Below are positions 16,932 to 26,798 of a DNA stretch of 64,000 nt, piece after piece. The DNA is from Thioflexithrix psekupsensis. GTDB taxonomy: Bacteria; Pseudomonadota; Gammaproteobacteria; Beggiatoales; Beggiatoaceae. The notes beneath the pieces are model-generated. The model searched no databases. It was not told where the DNA came from and worked only from the letters and a program-made list of their open reading frames with translations. Both the position numbers and the translations under genes were made by a program. The DNA is taken from the NCBI RefSeq assembly GCF_002149925.1, contig NZ_MSLT01000012.1:62001-126000 (forward strand). Direction: 5' to 3'. The stretch's first letter is position 1, and every line of letters starts with the position of its first letter.

Positions 16932-19834
16932 GATCATTCCTTAGGCAATAGGGTGACAAAATAAGGTGGAAAGAAACATTCTCAACAAGATGACCCCATT
17001 TGTAAAGTTTCTTGTTTTTGCTGTGATTCTTAAATGATGCAGCGGGATTTAAAACGCCTAAATCATATCAAAAAATGCCAAAATTTTATGGCGCATTCTC
17101 TCCACAAAATTATCCTCATGAACCACTTCTAATGTGAATTGTTGCCCTAAATGCAATTGGGTGGCTTGTTGTCGCTGCACCAGAATCTTACTAATCACGG
17201 TTGAAATCTCTGGCGTGCTGGCAATAAAAGGCGCAAAATCCGCTTTGGTAATTTCAAATAAAGTAGTGTCCGTTAACGTGCGAATTGTGGCACTGCGATC
17301 TTCGCCCGTTAATAACGCCATTTCACCAAAAAAACTGCCCGATCCTAAACGTGCCACTTCAATTTTTTGTCCTTTATCGGCATTCACCAATACACTCACC
17401 ACACCTTCAGCAATAATAAATAAAGAATCGCCTGATTGCCCTTGCTCCACCACAATTTTATTCGCGGCTAAATAATGGGCAGAAAGATTAGAAATTAATT
17501 TCTGTTTCATTAATGGCGATAAAGGAGTAAAAATATCGATCACATTAATCAGTTGTAATGGATTTTCAATCACTCCTGTTTTCTTAGGCAATTCAGATTG
17601 CCAAAAAATGTGTTGTTTTTGAATAGCAGGATAAATGCCTGCTTGATTTAAATTAATCCAAATCTTTAACCATAAAGTATGATTAATCACAGGGCGTTTA
17701 CTATAATCAGAAAGGCTACAGGCAATTAAATAACACGCAATCCCTTCATTAATTTCTGGGAATAAAACAGCAGGCGCAGGATCGCTTAAAATCCCATCAG
17801 AAGTATAGCACGCATCTAATAAAATTTTTCTCACCCGCTCTGGCGAATGGCTGGCATCAATAAACACTTTAACATTCAAGCGATAAGGTGAATTGGGTTG
17901 AGAAAAGTTTAATACGGTTGATTCGGCCGCCAAGCTATTGGGAACGCATAATAAAATGTTATTACGTGTTTTAATGCGAGTGCTGCGCCAAGTCATATCA
18001 ATCACTTGTCCTTCGGGATATTCCTTAATTTGCACCCAATCTCCCACGCGAAATGGCCGCTCTAAATTTAAAGCAATGCCAGAAAAAATATTAGAAATAT
18101 TTAACTGCACCGCCAAACCAATAATCATGGCTAATATTCCAGAGGTGGCCAGTAAACCTGTAATTTGCCGATCAAAAACAAAAGCAATAATGGCAAAAAT
18201 AGCCAGCAAATAAATTAAGAAACTGATCATGCCTGTTAATACGCCAGGGATAGGGCGTTGTGTGCGTCTTTCTATGGGTTGCCACACAAATTGCAATAAA
18301 GCTGAATTAATAAAAAAGGCAGAAGTGAACCACCATAAAATACTAATCGTTTTCAGTCCTAATTCAAAAAATGATCCAACAGTAAACGCATATTTAGTGA
18401 GCGTAATTTCAGCAAAAAATAACAGCGCGTAAATTAAAATGAGTTTGATGAACCAAATTGTTTTTTTCATCTTGGCAATCCCCGTATAATGCTGCTGCAT
18501 AAACAGCACAATCACTAACATTAAAATAATGCTAGTAATAATAGGAATAAGCCAAAACGTATTGAAATAATTAGCAAAATTAATTTCATCTTTACGCAAA
18601 GTCAATGCTAAATTAAACCGAGAAAATTTTAATCCATCACTGGCATTCAAATAATCAGGATGTCCTAGCAAATTTCTATGAATGAAATCCTGAAAAAACT
18701 GTACATCATAAACCACCCAACCTAAACTAGGCGATAAGAGGCGTTGTTGTTGATAAATAGCCAACAGTTCTTCAACATAATCCTCAGTTAATCCCATTCC
18801 TAACATGTCGGTGACATAAATCAATTCATTATAGCCATAATAACTATTATTAAAACTAACACCTAAATAATGATGATTAAATTCAGGAGGATTTAATAAA
18901 AAATCTAACTTAAATTTACCCTTAACATGATAAAGACGATAATTTACATCATTATCAATACGAATGAGTGGTTCGCCTAAAGTCACATTCTCCACCGCAT
19001 TAATAAATGTGATTTGTTCAGGCTCAACATTTTTATTAAAACGAAACCACAGTTTAAATTCTAATTCTGCGGTTAAATTTTTTACATCGAGATCATGAAT
19101 GCGCTCTAGTTTAACGCCTGTATAGACAATATTAATTTTTCTCAGATATTCGTTGCCAACTTTGAGAAAATTATCCGTTTGCTGTTTATATTCAAATTCC
19201 GCAATATCCTCATTGTTGTCATTGGTGAGTATTTGTAATTGCGCGAAAGCAGGCACTAATTGGCCAGATTCAGGGCGAAATAATGCCATTCTATTGGTCT
19301 TGGTGACATCCCCTTGCTCATTGAAATAATTCAGCCCAGTAATTCCATGAATAGCCCGATGTCGATAACGAAAACTGGCGATGCTTTCACGGATTTTTTG
19401 GCGATCTGCGGCACGTGTTTTGGTTTTTCCTTCAATTTGGGCTTGTTTTAATGCGGTCACGGCTACGTCAATGGCATCGAAAGCAAAGGCCGCTCGCCAA
19501 TCGGGTTTTTCTTTATAAGCGAGAATGTAGCGATCTTGAAAAATTTGCAATTCCTGATTGCCCGCTGCGAAAATAAGCGGTGTTGAAATGTACAATTCAG
19601 GATGATGCTCACCGCGCTTAAACGATGGCGCAAAAGTTTCCTGAAAAGCAGCACTGGCATAAGCATCCGGTGCAATTAAAGTGACGGTTAATTTTTCTTC
19701 AAATAAACGGCTTGCTAAACGCGCACCAAAATCAGCTTGTGTGAATAGAAATAATAATTCTGTGGTCTTATCTTTTTTTAATTGTTCAATCATAAGATCA
19801 ATTTTTTGATCTAATAAAGTATCTTGACTGTCTA

Positions 19835-20966
19835 TACCAAAATTATGTGAGATATAAAAACAAATTAAGTTCTAATATCTAGCTAGATATTAGGTATAAG
19901 ATACTGTTTAATTTTATTAAACTTAAACACTTTACCTGACAAAAAGGTCTCAAACATACTAGTGACTTCTTTAAAGCTTGATAGACGATGAAAATTCTTT
20001 CTGACCCAATTCTTACCTTGAAGCCAAATATCCTCGACTGGATTTTGCTCTGGGGCATTGGGCGCAAATCTTAATAAACGAACTTTCCATTCTGATTCTG
20101 GAAGTCCCCCATTTAATTTCTCTAAATAAGTTCTTAAACCTTCAGAACGATGATAACTTGCACCATCCCAAATAATCACATGACGGGCTTCTTTATATCT
20201 GTAAATGAGCCAGTTAATAAAGTCTATCGTATATTTTGTATCAGCTTTCTTTGCCCTATCTAAAATAAATTCTCCCGTATAAATATTCACCGCTCCATAC
20301 CACGTTTGAGAAGTGCGATAATTACTCATCTTTATTGACGTTCTTTCTCCTTTTTTCGACCAAACATAACCACAAATATCTCCCCACAACTGATGGCTTT
20401 CGTCTTGCATCCAGTACATTACCTCTCCACTTTCTATCTGTTCACGCTCCTTATCTATTAAATCCTTAATCTCTTTTTTTTTTAGCTTCTACTTTTACCT
20501 CATCTTTTGCCGAATTCTCTTTGTGTGTCTTCTTATAACTTAAATTCGCTTCTTCTAATAATTTAGTATAAGAAGTATTTGAAGAATAGAAAACATCATA
20601 CTCCTCTTTTAAGTATCTCTTTAGTTCCTCTATTGTTATTGTCTTCTTTTCTTGTATCCAATTAATCACATCTTCTCGTTCACGCGGCTTTAAATACCCT
20701 GGCGAGCCTTTATACGCTAACTTTAATCCTTCCACCCCTGACGCTAAATAAATGGCTTTCCATTTATCCACAAATTGCACACTGATACAACACGCTAAAG
20801 CCGCTTCCGCACGCACAAAACCAAGCAAAGACATTCTTACTGCCATCGCTCGCTTCACTTCTCTCGCTTCACCTGTTGACATTAACTTTTCCAAATCTTC
20901 ATATCTTTTGTTCATTATTCTCTCCTATTTGAAAAGTATTATCATACGACTCTGAAAAAATTGGTA
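19835..20966 (-). mobile_element. IS630-family insertion sequence, copy 2
   Basis: 1132 bp, nearly identical to the copy at 12104, with TA duplicated at 19833-19834 and 20967-20968. It lies in the same orientation as the gene it interrupts. A one-base gain in a poly-A run breaks the transposase. The near identity of the two copies implies recent transposition. Confidence 0.92.
19883..20915 (-). pseudogene. IS630 transposase with +1 homopolymer frameshift
   Basis: Same protein as the intact copy (differences such as EKLM for EELM and CIS for CVS), but the coding strand has ten A residues at about 20477-20486 instead of nine. Translation ends after EAKKKRD, 149 residues in. The downstream frame starts usefully only at an internal ATG (20419) and holds all three catalytic residues of the DDE domain. 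RNA polymerase slippage on the A10 run could restore some full-length product; otherwise this is dead or a sequencing error. Confidence 0.85.
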
Positions 20967-21602
20967 TAGCTGCCAATGGTGTTGTAATTGGCCGCTTTGT
21001 TCGGTGAAGAATTGAGTGAATTTATCGGCTAAATAACGACCATATACTTGTTCATCTGAAATAATAGCCGCGTGCTTTTTTTGGAAAATATGAGTGGCAT
21101 AATAAGCTAAGAATTTACTTTGTTGCTCATCATTAAATATAACTCGAAAATACCAAGGATTGTCTTTAGTAACATCCACATGGGTGGCTGTCGGCGCAAT
21201 CACGGGTAGCTGGGCAGTTTTGTAAACTTTACTGGCTGCTATAGACGTGACACTGTTGCCGTGACCAATCACCACCACGGCTTCACTGTCCACTAATTGC
21301 TGTGCGGCTTTTTCAGCTAAGGTCGGATCGCCATTATCATCAGCGGTAATTAGCTTGACTTTACGCCCATTAATGCCTCCTTTATCATTCAGCATTTCAA
21401 GGTATAATTCAATGCCATTAATAATACTTTTACCCGAACTTTTATGAGCAGCTCCTGCAAAACCAATATAAATTGGATTGGCTGTTTTAATAAAAAACAC
21501 AAAATAACTGATAATTGCCACAATAATGGTGAGGCTAACCAAAGTAATAGAAACTTTTCGAGAAAATAAATACACGCTCATTCCCCAGAATTAAAGCCAA
21601 AT

Positions 21603-21645
21603 AAAAGGATAACAGTTTATTACCTGTTATCCTTAATTTTTTTGA
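21603..21645 (-). terminator. Intrinsic terminator downstream of ureA
   Basis: An 11-bp perfect stem AAGGATAACAG/CTGTTATCCTT with an 8-base loop. On the minus strand it is followed by TTTTATTT, and on the plus strand by AATTTTTTT, so it could work both ways. It separates ureA from the receptor-channel gene, which therefore needs its own promoter. Confidence 0.75.
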
Positions 21646-21666
21646 TGTATTAAAAAGCGAAAATAA

Positions 21667-21969
21667 TTAAATAATCGGTTGATGCACCGTCACCAATTTA
21701 GTGCCATCGGGAAAAGTGGCTTCTACTTGTACTTCAGCAATCATTTCTGGTACGCCTTCCATGACATCTTCACGACTGAGCAATTGACTGCCTTCGCTCA
21801 TCAATTGTGCCACTGTTTTGCCTTCTCTAGCCCCTTCCATAATGGCTGCGGACAGATAAGCCACCGCCTCTGGATAATTCAGTTTTAATCCTTTGGCTTT
21901 GCGACGTTCGGCGAGTAGGGCGGCGGTAAAAATGAGTAATTTGTCTTTTTCGCGGGGGGATAATTCCAT
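21667..21969 (-). CDS. ureA: Urease gamma subunit, orphan
   Basis: The 100-residue protein starting at the ATG at 21969 (preceded by GGAA) fits UreA exactly: [40 protein letters not shown], the [18 protein letters not shown] stretch and the C-terminal [11 protein letters not shown]. In urease, UreA forms the enzyme with UreB and UreC, and the nickel site lies in UreC. No ureB, ureC or accessory gene lies in the window, and a terminator follows directly. The rest of the operon must be elsewhere, or this is a leftover. An upstream GTG at 21981 is a less likely start. Confidence 0.93.
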   Translation of the reverse strand: MELSPREKDKLLIFTAALLAERRKAKGLKLNYPEAVAYLSAAIMEGAREGKTVAQLMSEGSQLLSREDVMEGVPEMIAEVQVEATFPDGTKLVTVHQPII

Positions 21970-22163
21970 GATGGTTTCCACTTTTAATTCATTTTAAAAA
22001 CTCTGTGATTAATGTAGCATAAAAAATGCGCTATATCATCATGTTCTCCACAACACTAAGCAAAAATAATCTGGACTATCCGCATTTCTACCGCTCCCTG
22101 CCTTCCTGCTAGAGGAAGAGATGAGGTTCTCTTGTTAGATTTTAACAATAAAAACAATTGAAT

Positions 22164-22700
22164 TTATTTATTCCAAGTCCCTATTCTTATAAATTCTACT
22201 CGACGATTGCGGGCTTTTCCTTCTTCAGTTTCATTGCTGTCTATGGGTTGTTGTTCGCCGTGGGCTTCGACGCGGAGGCGTTGGGGAGCTTGGTTGGGTA
22301 GATTGTGGTTGTTGATTAAAAAGGTTTTTACCGACTCAGCACGACGACGCGATAAGTCAAGATTGTAATCCGCTTCGCCGTCGCTGTCGGCATGACCTGC
22401 AATGGTGATAATGGCATCCGCAAGCCCATTTTGTAGGGCTGTTGCATATTCTTTTAGTAAGGGGTAAGAATCAGGTTTGATGGTCGCAGAATCGTAGTCA
22501 AATAGGATTTTTGCGCCCACTTTAGGCGGATCATTGACAATTTCTTCTACCCCACGCATTGTAGGATTGGGATTAAAACCACGAAAAATAATCGATTTTG
22601 GCGGAGCTTGTAAGGCTTGTTCAATGTCGATAGCATTACTGGGGAAATTTAAGGCGGGCGTTTCGGCATAACTGCCCAAAGGAAAAATTAGACTTGTGGT
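22164..22700 (-). pseudogene. OmpA-family protein, 5' end replaced by IS remnant
   Basis: The C-terminal domain is a clear OmpA/MotB peptidoglycan-binding fold: AKILFDYDSATIKPDSYPLL, ITIAGHADSDGEADYNLDLS, RRRAESVKTFL and the closing KARNRRVEF. The native protein seems to begin near SYAETPALNF after a signal peptide. Upstream of about 22700 the frame runs into sequence belonging to the IS5-like element on the opposite strand, so the signal peptide and start have been lost. The open frame runs to 22784, but that part is not homologous. It is probably not exported any more. Confidence 0.7.
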
Positions 22701-22745
22701 ATCAAAAAAACCTAGTATTAACCGATTCCAAAAAGGAGTATCAAA

Positions 22746-23540
22746 ATGAATTTCAATCTGACAAATAAAAACACAACCAGACAATGGAGAGCCTTAATCG
22801 CTCTGGATGCAAAGCAGTTTGATATACTGCTGGAAGTTTTTAAACAATCTTATCTCACTTTACAAGGTTCAACACTCAAATCAAGATTGATGAATGATAA
22901 AGCCACTTACTGCATTAATAACGAGAGAGAATTATTGTTATTTACGCTAACCAGTTTAAAGCAAAGTTTAACTGATGATGCTTTAGGTGTGATGGCAGGT
23001 ATGGATGGTTCTCACGCCAAGAAAACGCAGAAATTAGGCTTGCGTATTTTAACTCATGCCTTGTGTGCTTTAAAACATATACCTGCCAGAGACATAGACA
23101 ATATCGATGATTTTAAAGCTTATTTTTCCGATATAGAGGAGTTGATTATTGATGTGACAGAGCAAGATATACAACGTCCATCGGATAAAGAAATCCAAAA
23201 GGAATTTTATTCGGGTAAAAAAAACTCACACAGTAAAGATGTTAGTGATTGTTAATGAACTTAAAGAAATTTTGTATATAAGCCATCCTGTAAATGGTAA
23301 ATGCCATGATTTTAACGTGTTAAAGAAAATGCTTTCTCCAGATAAAAAATATTTTATTGAGTCTAACATTTTAGTTGATTTAGGTTTTTTAGGTATGGAT
23401 AAACAATATGATTGTAAATCGGTGTGTCTTCCTCACAAGAAATCCAAAAATAAGCCGCTTACTTTAGAACAAAAAGAGGAGAATAGAATTCTATCTTCAA
23501 AGCGTATTGTTGTGGAAAATGCAATTTCTTGATTTTTATG
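22746..23540 (+). pseudogene. IS5-family transposase remnant
   Basis: Two out-of-phase pieces (22746-23255 and 23239-23532) make one DDE transposase. The first has the N-terminal helical domain and ends in VTEQDIQRPSDKEIQKEFYS; the second carries VDLGFLGM and the C-terminal SSKRIVVENAI. The phase break is in an A8 run at 23218-23225; removing one A restores GKKTHTVKMLVIV. The protein stops right after VVENAIS, so the last part is missing as well. AAGGAG precedes the ATG at 22746. The element is dead and has damaged the OmpA gene. Confidence 0.75.
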
Positions 23541-23591
23541 ATAAAATTTTGTCCTGCTGTGCAGGACTACATAACTTCCGATTAAACACAA

Positions 23592-23792
23592 CTACTTGAT
23601 TTTAATTGAGACCACAACTCTCATGTCTATTTTAGTGGGTTTATTGCGCGTCCGTTTGGGTTCTAAGACTTTACCCCACCTTACTACGCTGGCTATCGCC
23701 ACCTTAAAGCGTTCTGCTACCTCTGCAAGGGTCAGATTCTCTTCTTGTCTAGTTTTTAATACACGTTCTCGAAAGTCTCTTGAATAGGTCAT
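23592..23792 (-). pseudogene. HTH domain of an IS630-type transposase, truncated
   Basis: 66 codons: MTYSRDFRERVLKTRQEE, then an HTH (TLAEVAERFKVAIASVVRW) and EPKRTRNKPTKIDM, the familiar N-terminal part of a different IS630-family transposase. After KIDM the sequence diverges (RVVVSIKIK) and stops, so the catalytic part is missing. AAGGAG lies upstream, within the yidC fragment. Confidence 0.65.
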
Positions 23793-23795
23793 TTT

Positions 23796-23919
23796 TTATA
23801 CTCCTTTTGTGGTGCGGGTGCTATAATTCGTCAAACTGACATCGCCTGCAATTTTCTTAGTAATAACCCATTGTTGTGCAATGGATAAAACGTTATTCAC
23901 CACCCAGTTAAAGTTAAAG
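23796..23919 (-). pseudogene. yidC: Fragment encoding the YidC C-terminus
   Basis: The minus strand encodes FNWVVNNVLSIAQQWVITKK followed by IAGDVSLTN and a stop. This matches the last membrane segment and tail of the YidC/Oxa1 insertase, where NN-LSI-QQW is conserved. Only about 41 codons are present, ending at a palindrome at 23921. It is a displaced scrap, not a gene; a full yidC should be elsewhere in the genome. Confidence 0.72.
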
Positions 23920-23920
23920 T

Positions 23921-23950
23921 AGGGTGGATAAGCGATAGCGTCATCCACCA
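23921..23950. repeat. Palindromic repeat GGGTGGATAAGC...TCATCCACC
   Basis: GGTGGATaagcgatagcgtcATCCACC forms a hairpin and marks the break point of the yidC fragment. Sequences of this form (GGGTGGATAAGCG-TAGCGTCATCCACC) are common dispersed repeats in gammaproteobacteria; here only one copy is seen. From here to 24197 I see nothing that can be called. Confidence 0.5.
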
Positions 23951-24197
23951 AGCTGGTAGTCGTATTGAAAAAAGGGGTATGGCACTGCGTTTATACACCC
24001 TACGCTTGCTCTCCTCCCCCAACGCCCCATTTACCCGATTAACGGTAGTTCAAGTCTTTTATCGCAAATTTTTTTGTGTACAGACTTGCACTTATTACCG
24101 TTGAATTGTAAGATTAATACGATAATGAAATATTATACGACGGATTGCTTTGTTTTGTCGTCCAACGGAGCAGTTTCGCCCCCACAAAAAACCTGAG

Positions 24198-25019
24198 ATG
24201 ATGATCATGCCTGCACTGAGTGAATTAAAGAAAAAAGCTGACCATTTGCGTTCGGATAACATTGAACTTGATCGAGATCAGAAATTAAAAGCAGCTACTT
24301 TGGCTGAATTGGGACGGAAAGTTAAAAAAATTCACTTGTATCTGTTTGAATTATCACGGGAACTTAATTTTGTTCAACCTGATATTTACGCCAATTACGA
24401 AGTGAAAGGTTTTAGCACGCTGGAACATTTAAAACAGCAAGACTATGTTTTGTGTGACTATGATGAAGCACAACATGAATTTGTTCTGCGTTTTTCTTGT
24501 GTGGGACAATTTAAATTTCGTTTCGCTAAAGCCAACAAAATTCATGCCAAAAACCAACGCGATTATTTAGTTTCTCACAATCTGCGTTTTCATCATCGAG
24601 AAGAATATGATGGCAATCACCAATTAACGCGGGTTTTATTCGATCTTGAACCGCTGATTTATATCGAGTTTAAATTCACAGCCAATGCCAAAACCCAGAA
24701 AATCGATTTAAGCCTGCGCAATTTCGATGGATTGGGACGGCAACATTACTCGCTTGATCCGCGAAAAATAGATGATGTTTTTTTAGACGAATTAGCCAAG
24801 TTTATTTGTCGGGAGAAACATGCTTTACCATTGGAAGAACGTTATCAATTAACGCAACAAGGTAAAGACATGATCATCCGCCATCGCAAAGAAAAAACCC
24901 AGCAAGAAAATGATGATTTTGATAAATGGCTGGCACAAACTCAAGCCAGTTTAGACCGTGAAGAAAGAAGACTGAAACGCGGATTTTTAGGGTTGCTTAA
25001 TCCCAGTAATTGGGTTTAA
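24198..25019 (+). CDS. Conserved hypothetical protein
   Basis: A soluble protein of about 273 residues; the start could be any of three close ATGs (24198, 24201, 24207). A charged N-terminal helix (LKKKADHLRSDNIELDRDQ) precedes an alpha/beta middle with YEVKGFSTLEHLKQQDY and VLRFSCVGQFKFRFAKAN. The C-terminal 60 residues are a charged coiled-coil-like helix (KDMIIRHRKEKTQQENDD) ending in GFLGLLNPSNWV. I cannot name the family. It is monocistronic, downstream of the IS-rich stretch. Confidence 0.7.
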   Translation: MMIMPALSELKKKADHLRSDNIELDRDQKLKAATLAELGRKVKKIHLYLFELSRELNFVQPDIYANYEVKGFSTLEHLKQQDYVLCDYDEAQHEFVLRFSCVGQFKFRFAKANKIHAKNQRDYLVSHNLRFHHREEYDGNHQLTRVLFDLEPLIYIEFKFTANAKTQKIDLSLRNFDGLGRQHYSLDPRKIDDVFLDELAKFICREKHALPLEERYQLTQQGKDMIIRHRKEKTQQENDDFDKWLAQTQASLDREERRLKRGFLGLLNPSNWV

Positions 25020-25085
25020 CTTTACGCGTTGCTTCTGTCTGAATATAAAATGCAAACAGAAGCAACTGACAAGTTAATTATCGCC

Positions 25086-26756
25086 TCACATTAACTTTTT
25101 ATACTTAATGCGATGTGGATTGTCAGCATCTGTGCCTAAACGACGGTGTCTATCCGCTTCATAATCGGCATAATTACCTTCAAACCACACCACTTCACTG
25201 TCGCCTTCAAAAGCTAAAATATGCGTCGCAATTCGATCTAAAAACCAACGATCATGCGAAATCACCACCGCGCAGCCCGGAAACGCCAATAACGCTTCTT
25301 CCAATGCCCGCAATGTTTCCACATCTAAATCATTAGTTGGCTCGTCTAATAACAGCACATTACCGCCACTTTTTAATAAACGGGCTAAATGCACTCGATT
25401 GCGCTCCCCACCCGACAGATTTTTCACCAATTTTTGCTGATCCGTGCCTTTGAAATTAAAACGCCCTGCATAAGCACGAGAGGGAATTTCATATTTTCCC
25501 ACCACAATGTTATCGTGACCATCAGAAATCACCTCCCAGACCGTTTTATCATCAGGTAAAGCATCGCGGGACTGATCTACATAAGCCAATTGCACCGTCG
25601 AACCCACCCGCAATTCTCCCGCGTCGGGTTTCTCTTGTCCCGTGATCATGCGAAATAGCGTCGTTTTACCCGCACCATTCGGCCCAATCACGCCGACAAT
25701 TCCCCCTTTCGGTAAATTAAAATTTAACCCGTCAATTAATAAACGATCCGCAAAACTTTTACGCAAATTAACCGCTTCTACCACCAAATCACCTAAACGC
25801 GCACCGGGTGGAATATAAATTTCCTGAGTCGCATTGCGTTCCTGCACATCTTGATTAACCAATTCATCAAAACGCGCCAAACGGGCTTTACTTTTAGCGT
25901 GACGACCTTTGGGATTGCTACGCACCCATTCTAATTCTTGTTTAATCGCTCTTTGCCGTGCCGATTCTTGACGTTCTTCTTGTGCCAAACGTTTTTCTTT
26001 TTGGTCTAACCACGAAGAATAATTCCCCTCAAAAGGAATGCCATAACCGCGATCCAATTCCAAAATCCAACCCGCGACATTATCCAAAAAATAACGGTCG
26101 TGAGTAATTGCAATCACCGTTCCTTTATACTCTTGTAAAAAGCGTTCTAACCACGCAATTGATTCCGCATCTAAATGGTTAGTTGGCTCGTCTAATAACA
26201 GCATATCTGGCGCGGACAATAACAAACGACATAACGCCACACGCCGTTTTTCTCCACCCGATAAAGTGGCGACTTCGGCATCCCACGGCGGCAAACGCAA
26301 GGCATCGGCGGCAATTTCCAAAGTCCGCTCCATATCCCAACCTTGACAGGCATCAATCGCATCTTGCAATTCAGCTTGTTTTGCCAATAAAGCGTTCATT
26401 TCCTCATCGCTCATTGGCTCGGCAAATTTCATGCTAATGTCATCAAATTGCGTTAATAACGCCTTTGTTTTCGCCACACCTTCTTCTACATTACCACGCA
26501 CATTTTTCTCAAGATTTAATTGTGGTTCTTGCGGTAAATAACCAATTTGGATACCGGGTTGTGCGCGGGCTTCGCCATTAAATTCTTTATCCACTCCCGC
26601 CATAATGCGCAATAACGACGATTTTCCCGCGCCATTTAAACCCAATACGCCAATTTTGGCACCGGGAAAAAAGGATAAAGAAATATCTTTTAAAATTTCA
26701 CGTTTCGGGGGAACAACTTTACCCACGCGATTCATGGTATAAATATACTGTGCCAT
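25086..26756 (-). CDS. ettA: Energy-dependent translational throttle protein EttA (ABC-F ATPase)
   Basis: 556 residues with two ABC ATPase domains and no membrane part: Walker [10 protein letters not shown] and GPNGAGKTT, signature motifs [11 protein letters not shown] and [11 protein letters not shown], and Walker [12 protein letters not shown] and [11 protein letters not shown]. The linker between the domains carries the Arg/Lys-rich P-site tRNA interaction motif region ([20 protein letters not shown]). EttA binds the ribosomal E site and gates the first peptide bond according to ATP/ADP levels. The N-terminus [19 protein letters not shown] is typical. Confidence 0.96.
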   Translation of the reverse strand: MAQYIYTMNRVGKVVPPKREILKDISLSFFPGAKIGVLGLNGAGKSSLLRIMAGVDKEFNGEARAQPGIQIGYLPQEPQLNLEKNVRGNVEEGVAKTKALLTQFDDISMKFAEPMSDEEMNALLAKQAELQDAIDACQGWDMERTLEIAADALRLPPWDAEVATLSGGEKRRVALCRLLLSAPDMLLLDEPTNHLDAESIAWLERFLQEYKGTVIAITHDRYFLDNVAGWILELDRGYGIPFEGNYSSWLDQKEKRLAQEERQESARQRAIKQELEWVRSNPKGRHAKSKARLARFDELVNQDVQERNATQEIYIPPGARLGDLVVEAVNLRKSFADRLLIDGLNFNLPKGGIVGVIGPNGAGKTTLFRMITGQEKPDAGELRVGSTVQLAYVDQSRDALPDDKTVWEVISDGHDNIVVGKYEIPSRAYAGRFNFKGTDQQKLVKNLSGGERNRVHLARLLKSGGNVLLLDEPTNDLDVETLRALEEALLAFPGCAVVISHDRWFLDRIATHILAFEGDSEVVWFEGNYADYEADRHRRLGTDADNPHRIKYKKLM

Positions 26757-26798
26757 GATAAAAATTAATACCTTGTAAATGGAGAAAATAATAACATT

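Larger units (their letters stand above)
17058..21581 (-). pseudogene. Receptor-channel fusion (periplasmic-binding + MscS + CNBD) split by IS630
   Basis: Two open frames, 20969-21581 (first 205 residues) and 17058-19834, rejoin exactly in frame when the IS630 and one TA are removed (TGG CAG CTA GAC AGT), giving 1129 residues. In the joined protein: membrane helix 10-32; a Leu/Ile/Val-type periplasmic-binding domain from about 36 to 405; a beta-rich domain 430-620 with KGKFKLDFLLNPPEFNHHYL, faintly like a ligand-gated channel sandwich; membrane helices between 628 and 790; MscS core around AMIIGLAVQLNISNIFSGIAL and NLERPFRVGDWVQI; and a C-terminal cyclic-nucleotide-binding domain with the phosphate cassette FGEMALLTGEDRSATI. 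It should sense an extracellular ligand and cytosolic cNMP. The 911-residue 3' piece starting at 19793 might be made alone. Confidence 0.88.

Noticed and set aside
21667-21981. Urea-sensing role for the neighbouring receptor domain because of ureA
   Set aside because: The binding domain looks like the Leu/Ile/Val type rather than UrtA, a terminator separates the genes, and proximity alone is weak in this rearranged region.
23211-23235. Programmed -1 frameshift site (A AAA AAC) in the IS5-like transposase
   Set aside because: A -1 shift runs into TAA after three codons; the downstream part needs the other phase, and its C-terminus is missing as well, so decay is simpler.
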